The notes beneath the pieces are model-generated. The model ran no database searches and had not been told where the DNA came from. It saw nothing but the letters and a program-made list of their open reading frames with translations. Positions 25,182 through 36,809 of a DNA stretch of 64,000 nucleotides are shown here, piece after piece (within the stretch, counting starts at the first letter, position 1; each line of letters starts with the position of its first letter). The stretch is from the NCBI GenBank assembly GCA_022778715.1, contig JALFRW010000007.1, positions 186,001-250,000 on the forward strand, given 5' to 3'. Origin of the DNA: Ezakiella sp. GTDB taxonomy: Bacteria; Bacillota; Clostridia; Tissierellales; Peptoniphilaceae. The position numbers and the translations under genes are program-made.

Positions 25182-26242
25182 TGAGTTTCAAAGTAAAGAA
25201 ATTTATAGAGCCGGATTTTAATCAGGATTTTCTTATAAATGCTCCTAACTGCAAATGGGAGGAATGCCCGGCGGATGGGGTTTCGCCAAGAAATTATCAC
25301 GCAATGAGCATTTATCCGGAATATTTTAAGATTGATGGCAACTGGGTGCTCGCAGTGGAAAGCAGAATGGACACTGTGGCAGTTATTAAAAGTTCCACAC
25401 AAGTTGAAATTGTAGAATTTAGAAATCTGAAAAAAGGCGACAGAGTTATTCTTGGCAGAACTGAAAATGGCGAAGAAGGAATTTATATGTACACCAGCGG
25501 ATTTAAGACTGCAAGCGGAAACAGCGACACTTTCGCCTTTAGAACCGGTCGCTCCAGAGAAACTGCATTCTCAAAAGACTACGACGAGCTCTACGAAATC
25601 ATGAAATATGTAAAAAGTGTAGGCGAAAAAATCACCTGGGTTATTGGACCAAGCCTTGTTACAGACTCTGAAGCAAAAGCTGCATTTGCAAGCTTAATCA
25701 AAAAAGGATATGTGGATGCAGTACTTGCCGGAGATAGTTTTGCTGCAATAGACATGACATTGGATAAATTTGATCCGGAAAGTCCACGTTCATTTGAAGC
25801 ACAAAAGTATGACTTAATCTCAGAAATACGCGAAGCGGGTTCAATCAAAAATGCGGTTAAAAAAGGCATTGTAAAACCCGGTGGAATCATGCACACACTC
25901 GTAACTTACAATAAAGATTTTGTACTCGCCGGTTCAATCCGTGACCCGTACACTTTGCCTGACACAGTTGACAATGTGTACGAAGCCCAAAACAAAATGA
26001 GAGTTCACACCAGAAAAACCGGAATGCTAATTTGTCTCTCTACTGTGCTTCACACAATTGCATCCGGAAACATGACTCCATCCTACAACGAATTTGATGG
26101 TGAAATCAGACCGGTGTTTATTTATTCAATCGACCTACAAGAATTTAGCGTAAACAAGCTCTCGGATAGAGGAACCCTGGAAGTTAAAACAATGGTCACA
26201 AACATACAAGACTTTGTAAACCACATCAATAATAATCTTTAA
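25181..26242 (+). CDS. LOR/SDH-like (TIGR00300-like) paralogue B
   Basis: A 353-residue paralogue of the preceding gene, starting where that one stops, with GGGAGGACAAAATA as ribosome site. Aligned pieces: EKITWVIGPSLVTDSEAKAAF, VDAVLAGDSFAAIDMTL (where A has the family-typical AGNAMSTHDLE), FVLAGSIRDPYTLPDTVDNV, LSTVLHTIASGNMTPSY and KLSDRGTLEVKTMVTNIQDF. It therefore departs from the family consensus at the AGNA..HD loop, yet keeps KLxDRG better than A does. A hetero-oligomer with divided active-site residues is plausible. Confidence 0.7.
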   Translation: MSFKVKKFIEPDFNQDFLINAPNCKWEECPADGVSPRNYHAMSIYPEYFKIDGNWVLAVESRMDTVAVIKSSTQVEIVEFRNLKKGDRVILGRTENGEEGIYMYTSGFKTASGNSDTFAFRTGRSRETAFSKDYDELYEIMKYVKSVGEKITWVIGPSLVTDSEAKAAFASLIKKGYVDAVLAGDSFAAIDMTLDKFDPESPRSFEAQKYDLISEIREAGSIKNAVKKGIVKPGGIMHTLVTYNKDFVLAGSIRDPYTLPDTVDNVYEAQNKMRVHTRKTGMLICLSTVLHTIASGNMTPSYNEFDGEIRPVFIYSIDLQEFSVNKLSDRGTLEVKTMVTNIQDFVNHINNNL

Positions 26243-26246
26243 ATTT

Positions 26247-26286
26247 AAAAAGAGCTATTATTCGAAACCGAATAATAGTTCTTTTT
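26247..26286. terminator. Bidirectional terminator
   Basis: AAAAAGAGCTATTATTCG-like arm, AAAC loop, and CGAATAATAGTTCTTTTT: it serves the LOR/SDH pair on + and the LTA-synthase-like gene on -. Confidence 0.82.
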
Positions 26287-29050
26287 AATATAAATAGAGC
26301 TGTTCTAATTCAAACAATTCATTTTCGTCTACGTTCAAATCAAAAATAAGATTGGTAAATCCCATTTTTTTTACAAATTCTACTTGAGATGTGGTTATAA
26401 GCTCAACTGCAATTCTCTCTTTTGGCGGATCCAGCGACAAAATGTGTCTCATGATTTCAACATGGAAACCGCTTGAGCGAACTGCGATTTTTAACTTCGG
26501 GTTTTCTTTTAAAGTGTCTATAAGCTCTGCAATGTCTTTTTGTTCACCATCAATCGCGTAAGTCACCGCTTCAGAGTCTGAATCGTAAAACACCTCTACC
26601 GGAATAAAATCATCTGTTTCTGTATTTAAAAGTTCATCTGTAGTGCTTGCAAGGTCTGTATAAATCTTCGGCAACTTCACTTTGTCTCTTTTTTTATTTG
26701 CCACTTCTTTAAAATCCACGAATTTTAACTCGCCTTTCTTTATCTCTCCGTCATCTCTATAAGTTTGATCTTTGAAGTTGTCACTTTTCCCGTTTAGAAT
26801 TAATAGGTCCGGCTGACCTGCTTTAATTGATTCGAGCTCGTCGTTTGGAATATCGTCCGCCCTAAGCAAAATATTATATCCATTCTTTTTGTAAACGATT
26901 GTTTCAAATGTGCTTTTATCATCTACTTTAACAACCACGCTGTCGTGATTTCCACTTATGGTTTTTAAATATTCACTAAATTGTACCGGATTTTCGGTGT
27001 TTACAATAAACTTGTATTCGCTATAAACTCCCAAAATATCCCCAAGAGAAATATTATCGCCTTTGATATCACGGAAATAATTATTTGATGCATCAATATT
27101 GTCTACATAGTATCCATCGATCGTCTTATATAAATCAGTGCTAAAATATCTGTATCCCTCATCAATTCCAAGATTTAACTCCTCTAATGTGCTAATCATG
27201 AGTGCATCGCTTGCCTTTTCGTAGTCGTTTGCAAAATTTTTGTCTTCAACTTTGTTCATAAGTGCTTTAATTGAATTGGTGTCCAGAATCTTGTTTGAAG
27301 TTGTGATCTCACGGATAGCTTGCCTATAAAGAGACCTAGCTTCATCGTTTAGGGGCAATTTCTCGCCAGTAAGCCTATCTGTAAGCACACCATTTTCGAA
27401 TTGTCCGTCGCGAAGCACGTGGAAGACAAATTTATCCGAAATAAATGAACCTTTTCTAACATATCCTTCAGGAAAAGCAGCATTTGGATGGGTTTTATCA
27501 AAAATATCTTTACCCAACATCACAAATTTACTTCTGTCAATACCATACAAATTTAAAATCGTAGGTGCAAAATCAAGCTCACTTCTAACAGAGTTCACCA
27601 CTTTGTTTTCTTGTAACCCCGGGACGTGTATAATAAGTGGCACATTCATTAGAGAATCAATGTCAAAATTTCTGCCGATAAACGCGCTCGCGTCCTCAAT
27701 TGCTTCTTTTTGAGAACCCGTTATTCCGTGGTGATCACCATAAATTGCAATCACGCTCCTATCGTAAAGTCCACTTTCTTTTAAACTGTCGAGAAAATCT
27801 CCAAGTGCCCTGTCCATATAGTGAATTGCATTTAAATACTTAAAGAAAAATGTGTTTTTTTTGCCAGCAATCGGCACAAGCTCACCATCATACTCCGGCA
27901 TTTCATACGGCACATGGCTTGTAAGGGTGATTAAAAATGAATAAAACGGTTCTTTTTCAGATTTTATGATATCGAATGATTGTTTAAAAAAACTGTCGTC
28001 TGCAAGCCCCATTCCAATTGTTTTATCTAAATTAAAACTATCTTCAGCGTAAAACTTATCAATTCCAAGATTTGGATACATCCTGTCACGCATCCAAAAA
28101 TCCCTCTTGTAACCGTGAAAGGCAAGAGTGGAATAACCTTTGTCTTTAAAAATCTTTGGTAGCGGATACAAAAAATTGTCCACATAAGCTTCGTAGGATT
28201 GCGCTCTCATCGTTGGATAGAGTGAATTTAAACTCACAAACTCTGCATCCGAGGTGTTTCCGGCTCCCAGCATTTCAATGTAATTTTCACAATAAATACT
28301 CGAATTTTCAGCCATGAGTTTATTCAAATTAGGAGTAATTTCCACTCCGTTGTATTTCGCATTTATCACAAAATTGTTCAAACTCTCAACTTGAATTTGA
28401 ATCAAATTTTTACCCTCAGCAATACCTGTCAAATCATTGTGATATTCCTCAGATTTTGTTGCCACGTTTACATCAAAATCAAGTTCGTCTGAACCATTAT
28501 CTTTTTTAGAAAAAGTTTCCACAGCATCTCTTATGTGATAAGAAAAAAGAGCCATTCTTGAAGCAGAAGGCAAGAATTTGTTTGAAAAAGTTATTACTAA
28601 AATTGAAATGGCTGAGACAATAATTGGAAATGTGCTTGTCCTTAGCTTGCATTTTTCTAAAATCTTTTCGAAAAATTCATCAGTGTAGCCCTTAAAATAA
28701 ACATAAGCAGTTATTGGTAAATCTAAAATAAAAAACAAATTTTTAAAGTTAATTAAACCACCCACTGCATCTGTCACGCCACCTAAATTGCCGGCGTGCG
28801 ATAATTCACTAATAACCGGCATACGGTTAAAATAGGAATAATAAACTACATCGGCAAAAATTATAAAACTAAAAATTGCATATAAAATAAAATTGCAAAT
28901 CTTTATAGTCTTTGTGTTTTTGAAAAAAATCATATAAAAAAATGAAACCACAACTAAATCCATTGCAAGCACAAGTCCGAACTTAAAATTTACATTTGTT
29001 TGTAAATAAAACAATAACAGCTTTAAAATAGATAATAAATAAACTAACAT
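26285..29050 (-). CDS. LTA synthase-like sulfatase-fold protein with C-terminal GDPD-like region
   Basis: A 921-residue membrane enzyme of the lipoteichoic-acid synthase family. Four or five N-terminal helices (about 1-175) precede an extracellular sulfatase domain (about 205-530): IQVESLNNFV, the catalytic-threonine segment GAGNTSDAEFVSLNSLYPT, FHGYKRDFW, YGDHHGI and VPLIIHVPG. Normal LtaS ends near 640 residues. Here about 300 more follow; DEGYRYFSTDLYKTIDGYYV and LGDILGVYSEYKFIVN resemble glycerophosphodiester phosphodiesterase strands but lack the catalytic His and Glu residues, and a second such stretch lies near the end. AAGGAGAGG precedes the ATG. Monocistronic. Confidence 0.88.
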   Translation of the reverse strand: MLVYLLSILKLLLFYLQTNVNFKFGLVLAMDLVVVSFFYMIFFKNTKTIKICNFILYAIFSFIIFADVVYYSYFNRMPVISELSHAGNLGGVTDAVGGLINFKNLFFILDLPITAYVYFKGYTDEFFEKILEKCKLRTSTFPIIVSAISILVITFSNKFLPSASRMALFSYHIRDAVETFSKKDNGSDELDFDVNVATKSEEYHNDLTGIAEGKNLIQIQVESLNNFVINAKYNGVEITPNLNKLMAENSSIYCENYIEMLGAGNTSDAEFVSLNSLYPTMRAQSYEAYVDNFLYPLPKIFKDKGYSTLAFHGYKRDFWMRDRMYPNLGIDKFYAEDSFNLDKTIGMGLADDSFFKQSFDIIKSEKEPFYSFLITLTSHVPYEMPEYDGELVPIAGKKNTFFFKYLNAIHYMDRALGDFLDSLKESGLYDRSVIAIYGDHHGITGSQKEAIEDASAFIGRNFDIDSLMNVPLIIHVPGLQENKVVNSVRSELDFAPTILNLYGIDRSKFVMLGKDIFDKTHPNAAFPEGYVRKGSFISDKFVFHVLRDGQFENGVLTDRLTGEKLPLNDEARSLYRQAIREITTSNKILDTNSIKALMNKVEDKNFANDYEKASDALMISTLEELNLGIDEGYRYFSTDLYKTIDGYYVDNIDASNNYFRDIKGDNISLGDILGVYSEYKFIVNTENPVQFSEYLKTISGNHDSVVVKVDDKSTFETIVYKKNGYNILLRADDIPNDELESIKAGQPDLLILNGKSDNFKDQTYRDDGEIKKGELKFVDFKEVANKKRDKVKLPKIYTDLASTTDELLNTETDDFIPVEVFYDSDSEAVTYAIDGEQKDIAELIDTLKENPKLKIAVRSSGFHVEIMRHILSLDPPKERIAVELITTSQVEFVKKMGFTNLIFDLNVDENELFELEQLYLY

Positions 29051-29074
29051 AACCTCTCCTTGTAATCAAATTAC

Positions 29075-29103
29075 AATATACAACGAAACTGTAAAAAATT
29101 CAA
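29075..29103 (-). promoter_or_regulatory. Promoter of LTA synthase-like gene
   Basis: On the minus strand TTGAAT (29103-29098), 17 nt, TATATT (29080-29075), about 25 nt before the start codon. Confidence 0.7.
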
Positions 29104-29171
29104 GTTATAGAATAATATTTGATACTTAATTAGAAAAATTTACTATTTCTAATATTCAATATGAAACAAAA

Positions 29172-29187
29172 AACTGCCTAAGCAGTT
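29172..29187 (-). terminator. Small terminator-like hairpin
   Basis: AACTGC, CTAA loop, GCAGTT, followed on the minus strand by TTTTTTG. No intact minus-strand gene ends here; it may be left from a lost gene or serve the ZIP transporter 300 bp away. Confidence 0.5.
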
Positions 29188-29363
29188 AAAATTAATGTTT
29201 ATTTTTTTAACTTAGCATACACGCTATCAAAGTCATCCTACATCGCGAGTTGTCCATTAAATCAATATAAAAATCTTATCAGAGATCATTTTTACGATAA
29301 AAGTTAGAATGGTGATGATTAATTGATAGGACTCAATAATTATACAAAATTAATTAACAATAA

Positions 29364-29489
29364 TATGAAATAATATCCGCTCAAAATCTTGATTTTTTTG
29401 AACATGAAACTCTTTATGCACTTGTAGTATTAGCAAATATTCAAGATAACAAAAATGCTGAACACTTAAAAGTCAGTTTTAACGGATAA
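29364..29489 (+). pseudogene. Decayed gene fragment, possibly carboxymuconolactone decarboxylase-like
   Basis: In the otherwise empty 29051-29495 gap the plus strand has a 41-codon open stretch without a start codon, reading SAQNLDFFEHETLYALVVL then ANIQDNKNAEHLKVSFNG and a stop. The order of hydrophobic helix, Asn/Asp turn and HL motif resembles the carboxymuconolactone decarboxylase/AhpD helix hairpin, but the match is weak. A short related stretch in another frame (LIGLNNYTKLINNN) precedes it. It looks like the tail of a lost gene. Confidence 0.35.
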
Positions 29490-29495
29490 TTATTT

Positions 29496-30260
29496 TCATC
29501 CTAACAGTACGTCCAGCACCATCATTACTATAAATCCTATTATAATCCCATACGTTGACACTCTCTCAAAACCATTTGCATGCGTTTCCGGAATTATTTC
29601 ATCACTGATTACAAATAACATTGCACCACCTGCGAGAGCTAAGACAAACGGCAAGATTGGTGCGAACACTTTTACCAGACCGTATCCTAATAGTGCGCCA
29701 ATTGGTTCTACAAGTCCGGTTAGTAATGCAACCCAAAATGAAAATTTAAGCGAGTAGTTTTCTCGTGCTAAAGAAAGTGCTACAGCTAGTCCTTCCGGCA
29801 TGTTTTGTATTCCAATTCCAAGTGCCAGTGTAAATCCATCAGAAATATTATTCGTTCCAAACCCAACACCGGTTGCCATTCCTTCCGGGAAATTATGAAT
29901 TGTTATTGCTATTACAAATAGCCAAATTTGTTTAAGTGAACTGCTCATGTCGCCTTCTCTTTTTTTTGTGATTAGATGTTCGTGCGGTGAATATTTATCA
30001 ATCATATCTATCATAAATGCGCCAAAAAAAATTCCAAGCGAAGTTATCATTACCGCTTTAAAATCTCCACCGCCTAATTCAATTGAAGGAAGCACGAGTG
30101 AAAAAGCAGTGGCTGCAAGCATTATTCCTGCTGCAAAACCTAACATTCCGTCCAGCATTTTTTGTGAAACATTTTTGGTTGCAAAAATTGGAAGTGCCCC
30201 AATCCCCGTCATAATTCCGGGCATAATCAGTCCCAAAGCTATAATTATATTTTTATCCAT
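29496..30260 (-). CDS. ZIP family metal transporter
   Basis: A 254-residue divalent metal (Zn, Fe or Mn) transporter with eight helices. The metal-site helices are clear: IAITIHNFPEGMATGVGFG (HNxPEG) and GIQNMPEGLAVAL (QNxPEG), and the C-terminus has ISDEIIPETHANG. The cytosolic loop between helices 3 and 4 is short and contains a single His-rich bit (YSPHEHLI). This is the ZupT/GufA-like subtype. Monocistronic; the start ATG at 30260 follows GAGAGGAAAGC. Confidence 0.92.
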   Translation of the reverse strand: MDKNIIIALGLIMPGIMTGIGALPIFATKNVSQKMLDGMLGFAAGIMLAATAFSLVLPSIELGGGDFKAVMITSLGIFFGAFMIDMIDKYSPHEHLITKKREGDMSSSLKQIWLFVIAITIHNFPEGMATGVGFGTNNISDGFTLALGIGIQNMPEGLAVALSLARENYSLKFSFWVALLTGLVEPIGALLGYGLVKVFAPILPFVLALAGGAMLFVISDEIIPETHANGFERVSTYGIIIGFIVMMVLDVLLG

Positions 30261-30361
30261 TCCGATGCTTTCCTCTCTTTCGAAAGTATTATATCTTATT
30301 TAAATTAAATCGTCAACTAAGGCTAACTATTTATAGAAATTTCTTATAATTAAAATTAATA

Positions 30362-30390
30362 TTGTATTTGTTTCCGATAAATGATAAAAT
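30362..30390 (+). promoter_or_regulatory. Promoter of DCCP-like gene
   Basis: TTGTAT (30362-30367), 17 nt, TAAAAT (30385-30390), about 22 nt before the ATG; the ribosome site is AGGAGATG. Confidence 0.6.
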
Positions 30391-30411
30391 TTAATATTAG
30401 GAGATGATAAA

Positions 30412-31554
30412 ATGATCGACTTAAAAAAAGAATTGCCCGAAATTTTTGATGAATTTGGCGACAAAAGGCGTGCCGCTTTTTTAGAAGTTAAAAAAGTTAA
30501 AGATAAAAATATTCCGGTGGTCGGAGTTTTTTGTACATTTTTTCCGCAAGAGTTAGCCCTTGCATTGGGAGGCACTTGTGTTTCGCTCTGCTCCACAAGC
30601 GATGAAACGATCGGCGATGCAGAACGCGATTTACCAAAGAATTTATGTCCGCTTATTAAATCTAGTTACGGTTTTGCAATCACCAATAAATGTCCATTTT
30701 TTTATTTTTCAGATATTGTAATCGGAGAAACTACATGTGATGGCAAAAAGAAAATGTATGAGCTATTAGGAAAAGTTAAGCCTGTTCACGTTATGGAACT
30801 TCCAAACAGAAACTCCGAAATGGGCTTAAAACTTTGGAAAGAAGAAATAGTTAAATGTAAAGAAGTTTTGGAGGAACATTTTGGCATAGAAATCACAAGC
30901 GAAGCAATTAGTGAAGCCATTAGAATTAAAAATCGCGAAAGAAGTGCTGTAAAAGATTTCTACAGCATTATGAAAACCGATGAGCTTCCAATTATGGGTC
31001 TTGATATGTGGCATGTGCTAAACGGTATCACTTTCACTTTTGATAAGGTAAGTATTCCGGAAGAGCTCTCTAAGCTAAAGGAAAAAGTACTCACAGAAAA
31101 CAAACACATAAGCGGCAAGAAGAGAATTTTAATCACCGGTTGCCCAATCGGCGGTGCTACAGAAAAAGTTATTAAGGCCGTGGAAGACAACGGCGGAATT
31201 GTAGTTGCATTTGAAAACTGCGGTGGTGCAAAAGCTATCGACACAAATGTTGACGAAACTAATCCGGATCCATACGATGCAATCGCAAGAAAATATTTAA
31301 ACATCGGCTGCGCTTGCATTTCTCCAAACCACAACAGATTTGACCTCTTGGGAAGAATGGTTAACGAATATAAAGTTGACGGGGTGCTTGAAATGCAACT
31401 CCAAACTTGCACACCATACCAAGTGGAAGGTGCGCTTGTTCGTGATTTCTTAAAAGAAAAAAATATTCCATACATGGCCGTAGAAACCGACTACGGACAA
31501 AATGATATCGGACAATTAAATACTAGAATTTCAGCATTCTTAGAAATGATTTAA
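30412..31554 (+). CDS. Double-cubane-cluster type protein (2-hydroxyacyl-CoA dehydratase D-subunit family, YjiM-like)
   Basis: A 380-residue Fe-S protein of the HgdB/YjiM family. Cysteines expected to bind the cluster are seen in NLCPLIKSSYGF, TTCDGKKKMYE, ENCGGAKAID, GCACISPNHNR and QTCTPYQVEG. Stand-alone members bind a double-cubane [8Fe-9S] cluster and perform low-potential reductions after ATP-driven activation; other members dehydrate 2-hydroxyacyl-CoA. No activator ATPase (YjiL/HgdC type), CoA-transferase or acyl-CoA dehydrogenase is adjacent, which favours the double-cubane subtype. Monocistronic, with its own promoter and a strong terminator. Confidence 0.85.
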   Translation: MIDLKKELPEIFDEFGDKRRAAFLEVKKVKDKNIPVVGVFCTFFPQELALALGGTCVSLCSTSDETIGDAERDLPKNLCPLIKSSYGFAITNKCPFFYFSDIVIGETTCDGKKKMYELLGKVKPVHVMELPNRNSEMGLKLWKEEIVKCKEVLEEHFGIEITSEAISEAIRIKNRERSAVKDFYSIMKTDELPIMGLDMWHVLNGITFTFDKVSIPEELSKLKEKVLTENKHISGKKRILITGCPIGGATEKVIKAVEDNGGIVVAFENCGGAKAIDTNVDETNPDPYDAIARKYLNIGCACISPNHNRFDLLGRMVNEYKVDGVLEMQLQTCTPYQVEGALVRDFLKEKNIPYMAVETDYGQNDIGQLNTRISAFLEMI

Positions 31555-31577
31555 CAATACTGTTACGAATGAAAAGA

Positions 31578-31612
31578 CCCCATAAGTTGGTTTTTAAATC
31601 CAACTTATGGGG
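31578..31612. terminator. Strong hairpin between convergent genes
   Basis: CCCCATAAGTTGG and CCAACTTATGGGG, 13-bp perfect stem with a 9-nt loop. T-rich tails on both sides are short; it probably ends both convergent transcripts. Confidence 0.75.
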
Positions 31613-31625
31613 CATTTCATGTATA

Positions 31626-31826
31626 CTACTTATTCACTTTAAAAATAATTGTGTATTTAGTTAAACCATACACACCAGTTTTTTCATTTGGAACCGGAAA
31701 CACTTGAACAAGTTCCCAGCCTTCTGCTGCTTTTTCATTTACAATTGTTTTGCATTTTTCAAATGTGTCAGTTGGTTTTGCTTTTAATCCGCCTTCCACA
31801 GGCACGTCAATAAATTCATACATCAT
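31626..31826 (-). CDS. DUF4177 domain protein
   Basis: A 66-residue protein of the DUF4177 type (MYEFIDVPVEGG ... CKTIVNEKAAEGWELVQVFPVP ... YTIIFKV), function unknown. The start is placed at the ATGATG near 31826 because AAGGAGGTTACT precedes it; the longer frame to 31901 would overlap the end of the nuclease gene. It is the last gene of the GNAT-dnaD-dnaI-serS-nuclease operon, 10 nt after the nuclease stop. Confidence 0.8.
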   Translation of the reverse strand: MMYEFIDVPVEGGLKAKPTDTFEKCKTIVNEKAAEGWELVQVFPVPNEKTGVYGLTKYTIIFKVNK

Positions 31827-31836
31827 AGTAACCTCC

Positions 31837-35180
<3,344 letters not shown>

Positions 35181-35181
35181 A

Positions 35182-36162
35182 CTATAATCCTCCCTTAATA
35201 CCGAGGAGTGCCTTTAGCTCATCTTCTGAATAGTCATCTGTCTGTCTTTTATTTGAAATATAATAATCATCCATCTTGGAATTTTTATTGTAAACCGCTG
35301 TCGGCTTCTTTTCAATCATCTTTCTGGCATCGTCCAAGTCTTTCACACCGCCATCATGCCAAGCCTTTAAAACCGCGTCCACATATTTTATATTAGGCTC
35401 TCTTATATTTATCGTTTGAGCACATGCAAGGGCGATAATATCGTCCGAAAAGCCAAGTTTTACTTTCCAAGATGCAATTGTTTCGCTCACAGCGGGTGTC
35501 ATTTGGGACACTTTTAAATTTAGCGCCTTTCTAACCATTTCTTCTGTCGCACCTTCCAAGTCAGAATTGTCAATTACTTCGTCCAAAGTGGTGTAGCCTT
35601 TGTCGTACCAATTTCTAATCATAGCTCCGGCATAATTTAAATTGCAAGCTTTTTTCTCTTCAAAAGTATAACTGATTGCATGAAGCACCATATCGGGTGA
35701 CATATGATAATCCATCACCCAACTTAGTACCGTCTTTTTTTCTTCAGGCACAAGCTGACGCCTTACTATAAAATCCACTTGTCTAAACATTTCGCGAATC
35801 TCAGGGTCGCGGTTTGCCTCCACAAGTCTTAGTTCCGGGTCCACGGGTGATTGAACTTTATTGCCAACGATATTTTGAATTGTAAGAGAATCTGCATCGT
35901 GAATTATTAAATCTCCGTCCTTTACTTCCATAAGCCCGGTATTCACCCAATAATCAACAGCCTCACTCACCCGCTCGTGAGACATATGCAAGCTCGAATT
36001 AAACTCCTCCGTGCTCATAGCAAGCTTTTCTTTGCATAAATAATAAGCATACAAATAAACCTTAACAAAATCGCCTTCAGCGTCTTTTAAAAAGGTATCA
36101 AAAAAAATATTGCTAATTGAAGTTCTGCGCGGAATTAAATTCTCCGGTTCAATAAATCTCAA
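35182..36162 (-). CDS. DnaD/DnaB-like primosome protein
   Basis: A 326-residue DnaD-domain protein for replication initiation. An N-terminal winged-helix region (about 15-95) is followed by two DnaD-like C-terminal domains (about 118-190 and 210-275), each with the YAGAMIRNWYDKGYTTLDEV or IKYVDAVLKAWHDGGVKDLDD signature. The start is taken as TTG at 36162, since GGAGGGG lies 4 nt upstream; the frame opens at another TTG at 36186. It sits between the GNAT gene and dnaI in one operon. Confidence 0.88.
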   Translation of the reverse strand: MRFIEPENLIPRRTSISNIFFDTFLKDAEGDFVKVYLYAYYLCKEKLAMSTEEFNSSLHMSHERVSEAVDYWVNTGLMEVKDGDLIIHDADSLTIQNIVGNKVQSPVDPELRLVEANRDPEIREMFRQVDFIVRRQLVPEEKKTVLSWVMDYHMSPDMVLHAISYTFEEKKACNLNYAGAMIRNWYDKGYTTLDEVIDNSDLEGATEEMVRKALNLKVSQMTPAVSETIASWKVKLGFSDDIIALACAQTINIREPNIKYVDAVLKAWHDGGVKDLDDARKMIEKKPTAVYNKNSKMDDYYISNKRQTDDYSEDELKALLGIKGGL

Positions 36163-36163
36163 A

Positions 36164-36730
36164 CTACCCCTCCAAAAAGTCTGCAAAATCTTCTTTTTTA
36201 AGTCTCATCAAATAAACTTTCGAAAAAATATATTCGCCAATAAACACGAAATATTCTCTCATAGACAAATCGTCTTTGTCCACATCTCCATAAAAAATCT
36301 GATAGCTCCTGCCGTATCGCTTAAAACCAATTGATTTATAAAGCTTTTGTGCTCTAATATTAAAAAAATCCACTTGAAGAGTCATATCCTTAAAGCCGAG
36401 TCCAAAATAATAATTAAAAAACTTAACTAAAATCTTTCTACCAAGTCCCTTGCTTTGATACTTTGGATCAAGAACAATCCCCAGAGTTGAAGTGCCGTTT
36501 TTGTAGTCTATATACTTCATCGAAACATATCCAATCACTCTATTTCCCAAATAACAAATGAAATAATTTGAATTGCCACTCGTTTTAACATAATACCAAA
36601 ACTTACATTCAAGAGGTGTCCTTGCCGTAAAATTATAACCACTTAAAAGCGGACTCTCGTTATTTTGAAATTTACGCATTTCCAGCACATCGTCCGGAGT
36701 CATCTTTTTTATAAAAATTTCTTCATCCAT
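36164..36730 (-). CDS. GNAT family N-acetyltransferase
   Basis: A 188-residue acetyltransferase. Motif A is GIVLDPKYQSKGLGRKILVKFF, the acetyl-CoA loop; motif B is VDFFNIRAQKLYKSIGFKRYG. This resembles RimJ/RimL-type or amino-acid N-acetyltransferases; the substrate is unknown. First gene of the dnaD-dnaI-serS operon. The ATG at 36730 lies 6 nt after a TATAAT and has no ribosome site, so the operon mRNA is probably leaderless. Confidence 0.85.
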   Translation of the reverse strand: MDEEIFIKKMTPDDVLEMRKFQNNESPLLSGYNFTARTPLECKFWYYVKTSGNSNYFICYLGNRVIGYVSMKYIDYKNGTSTLGIVLDPKYQSKGLGRKILVKFFNYYFGLGFKDMTLQVDFFNIRAQKLYKSIGFKRYGRSYQIFYGDVDKDDLSMREYFVFIGEYIFSKVYLMRLKKEDFADFLEG

Positions 36731-36736
36731 ACAGAC

Positions 36737-36765
36737 ATTATAGCAAAATCAAAGATAATTTACAA
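36737..36765 (-). promoter_or_regulatory. Promoter of the GNAT-dnaD-dnaI-serS operon (leaderless)
   Basis: On the minus strand TTGTAA (36765-36760), 17 nt, TATAAT (36742-36737), then only 6 nt to the ATG. Start of transcription should coincide with the start codon. Confidence 0.7.
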
Positions 36766-36770
36766 TGAGC

Positions 36771-36809
36771 ATCTAAAAACCCTGACAAAAATTGGCAAGG
36801 TTTTTAGAT
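36771..36809. terminator. 11-bp hairpin in the ftsH / GNAT gap
   Basis: ATCTAAAAACC and GGTTTTTAGAT, perfect 11-bp arms around 17 nt. It lies just upstream of the GNAT promoter; on the minus strand it could end transcription coming from 36810-37056. Confidence 0.55.
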
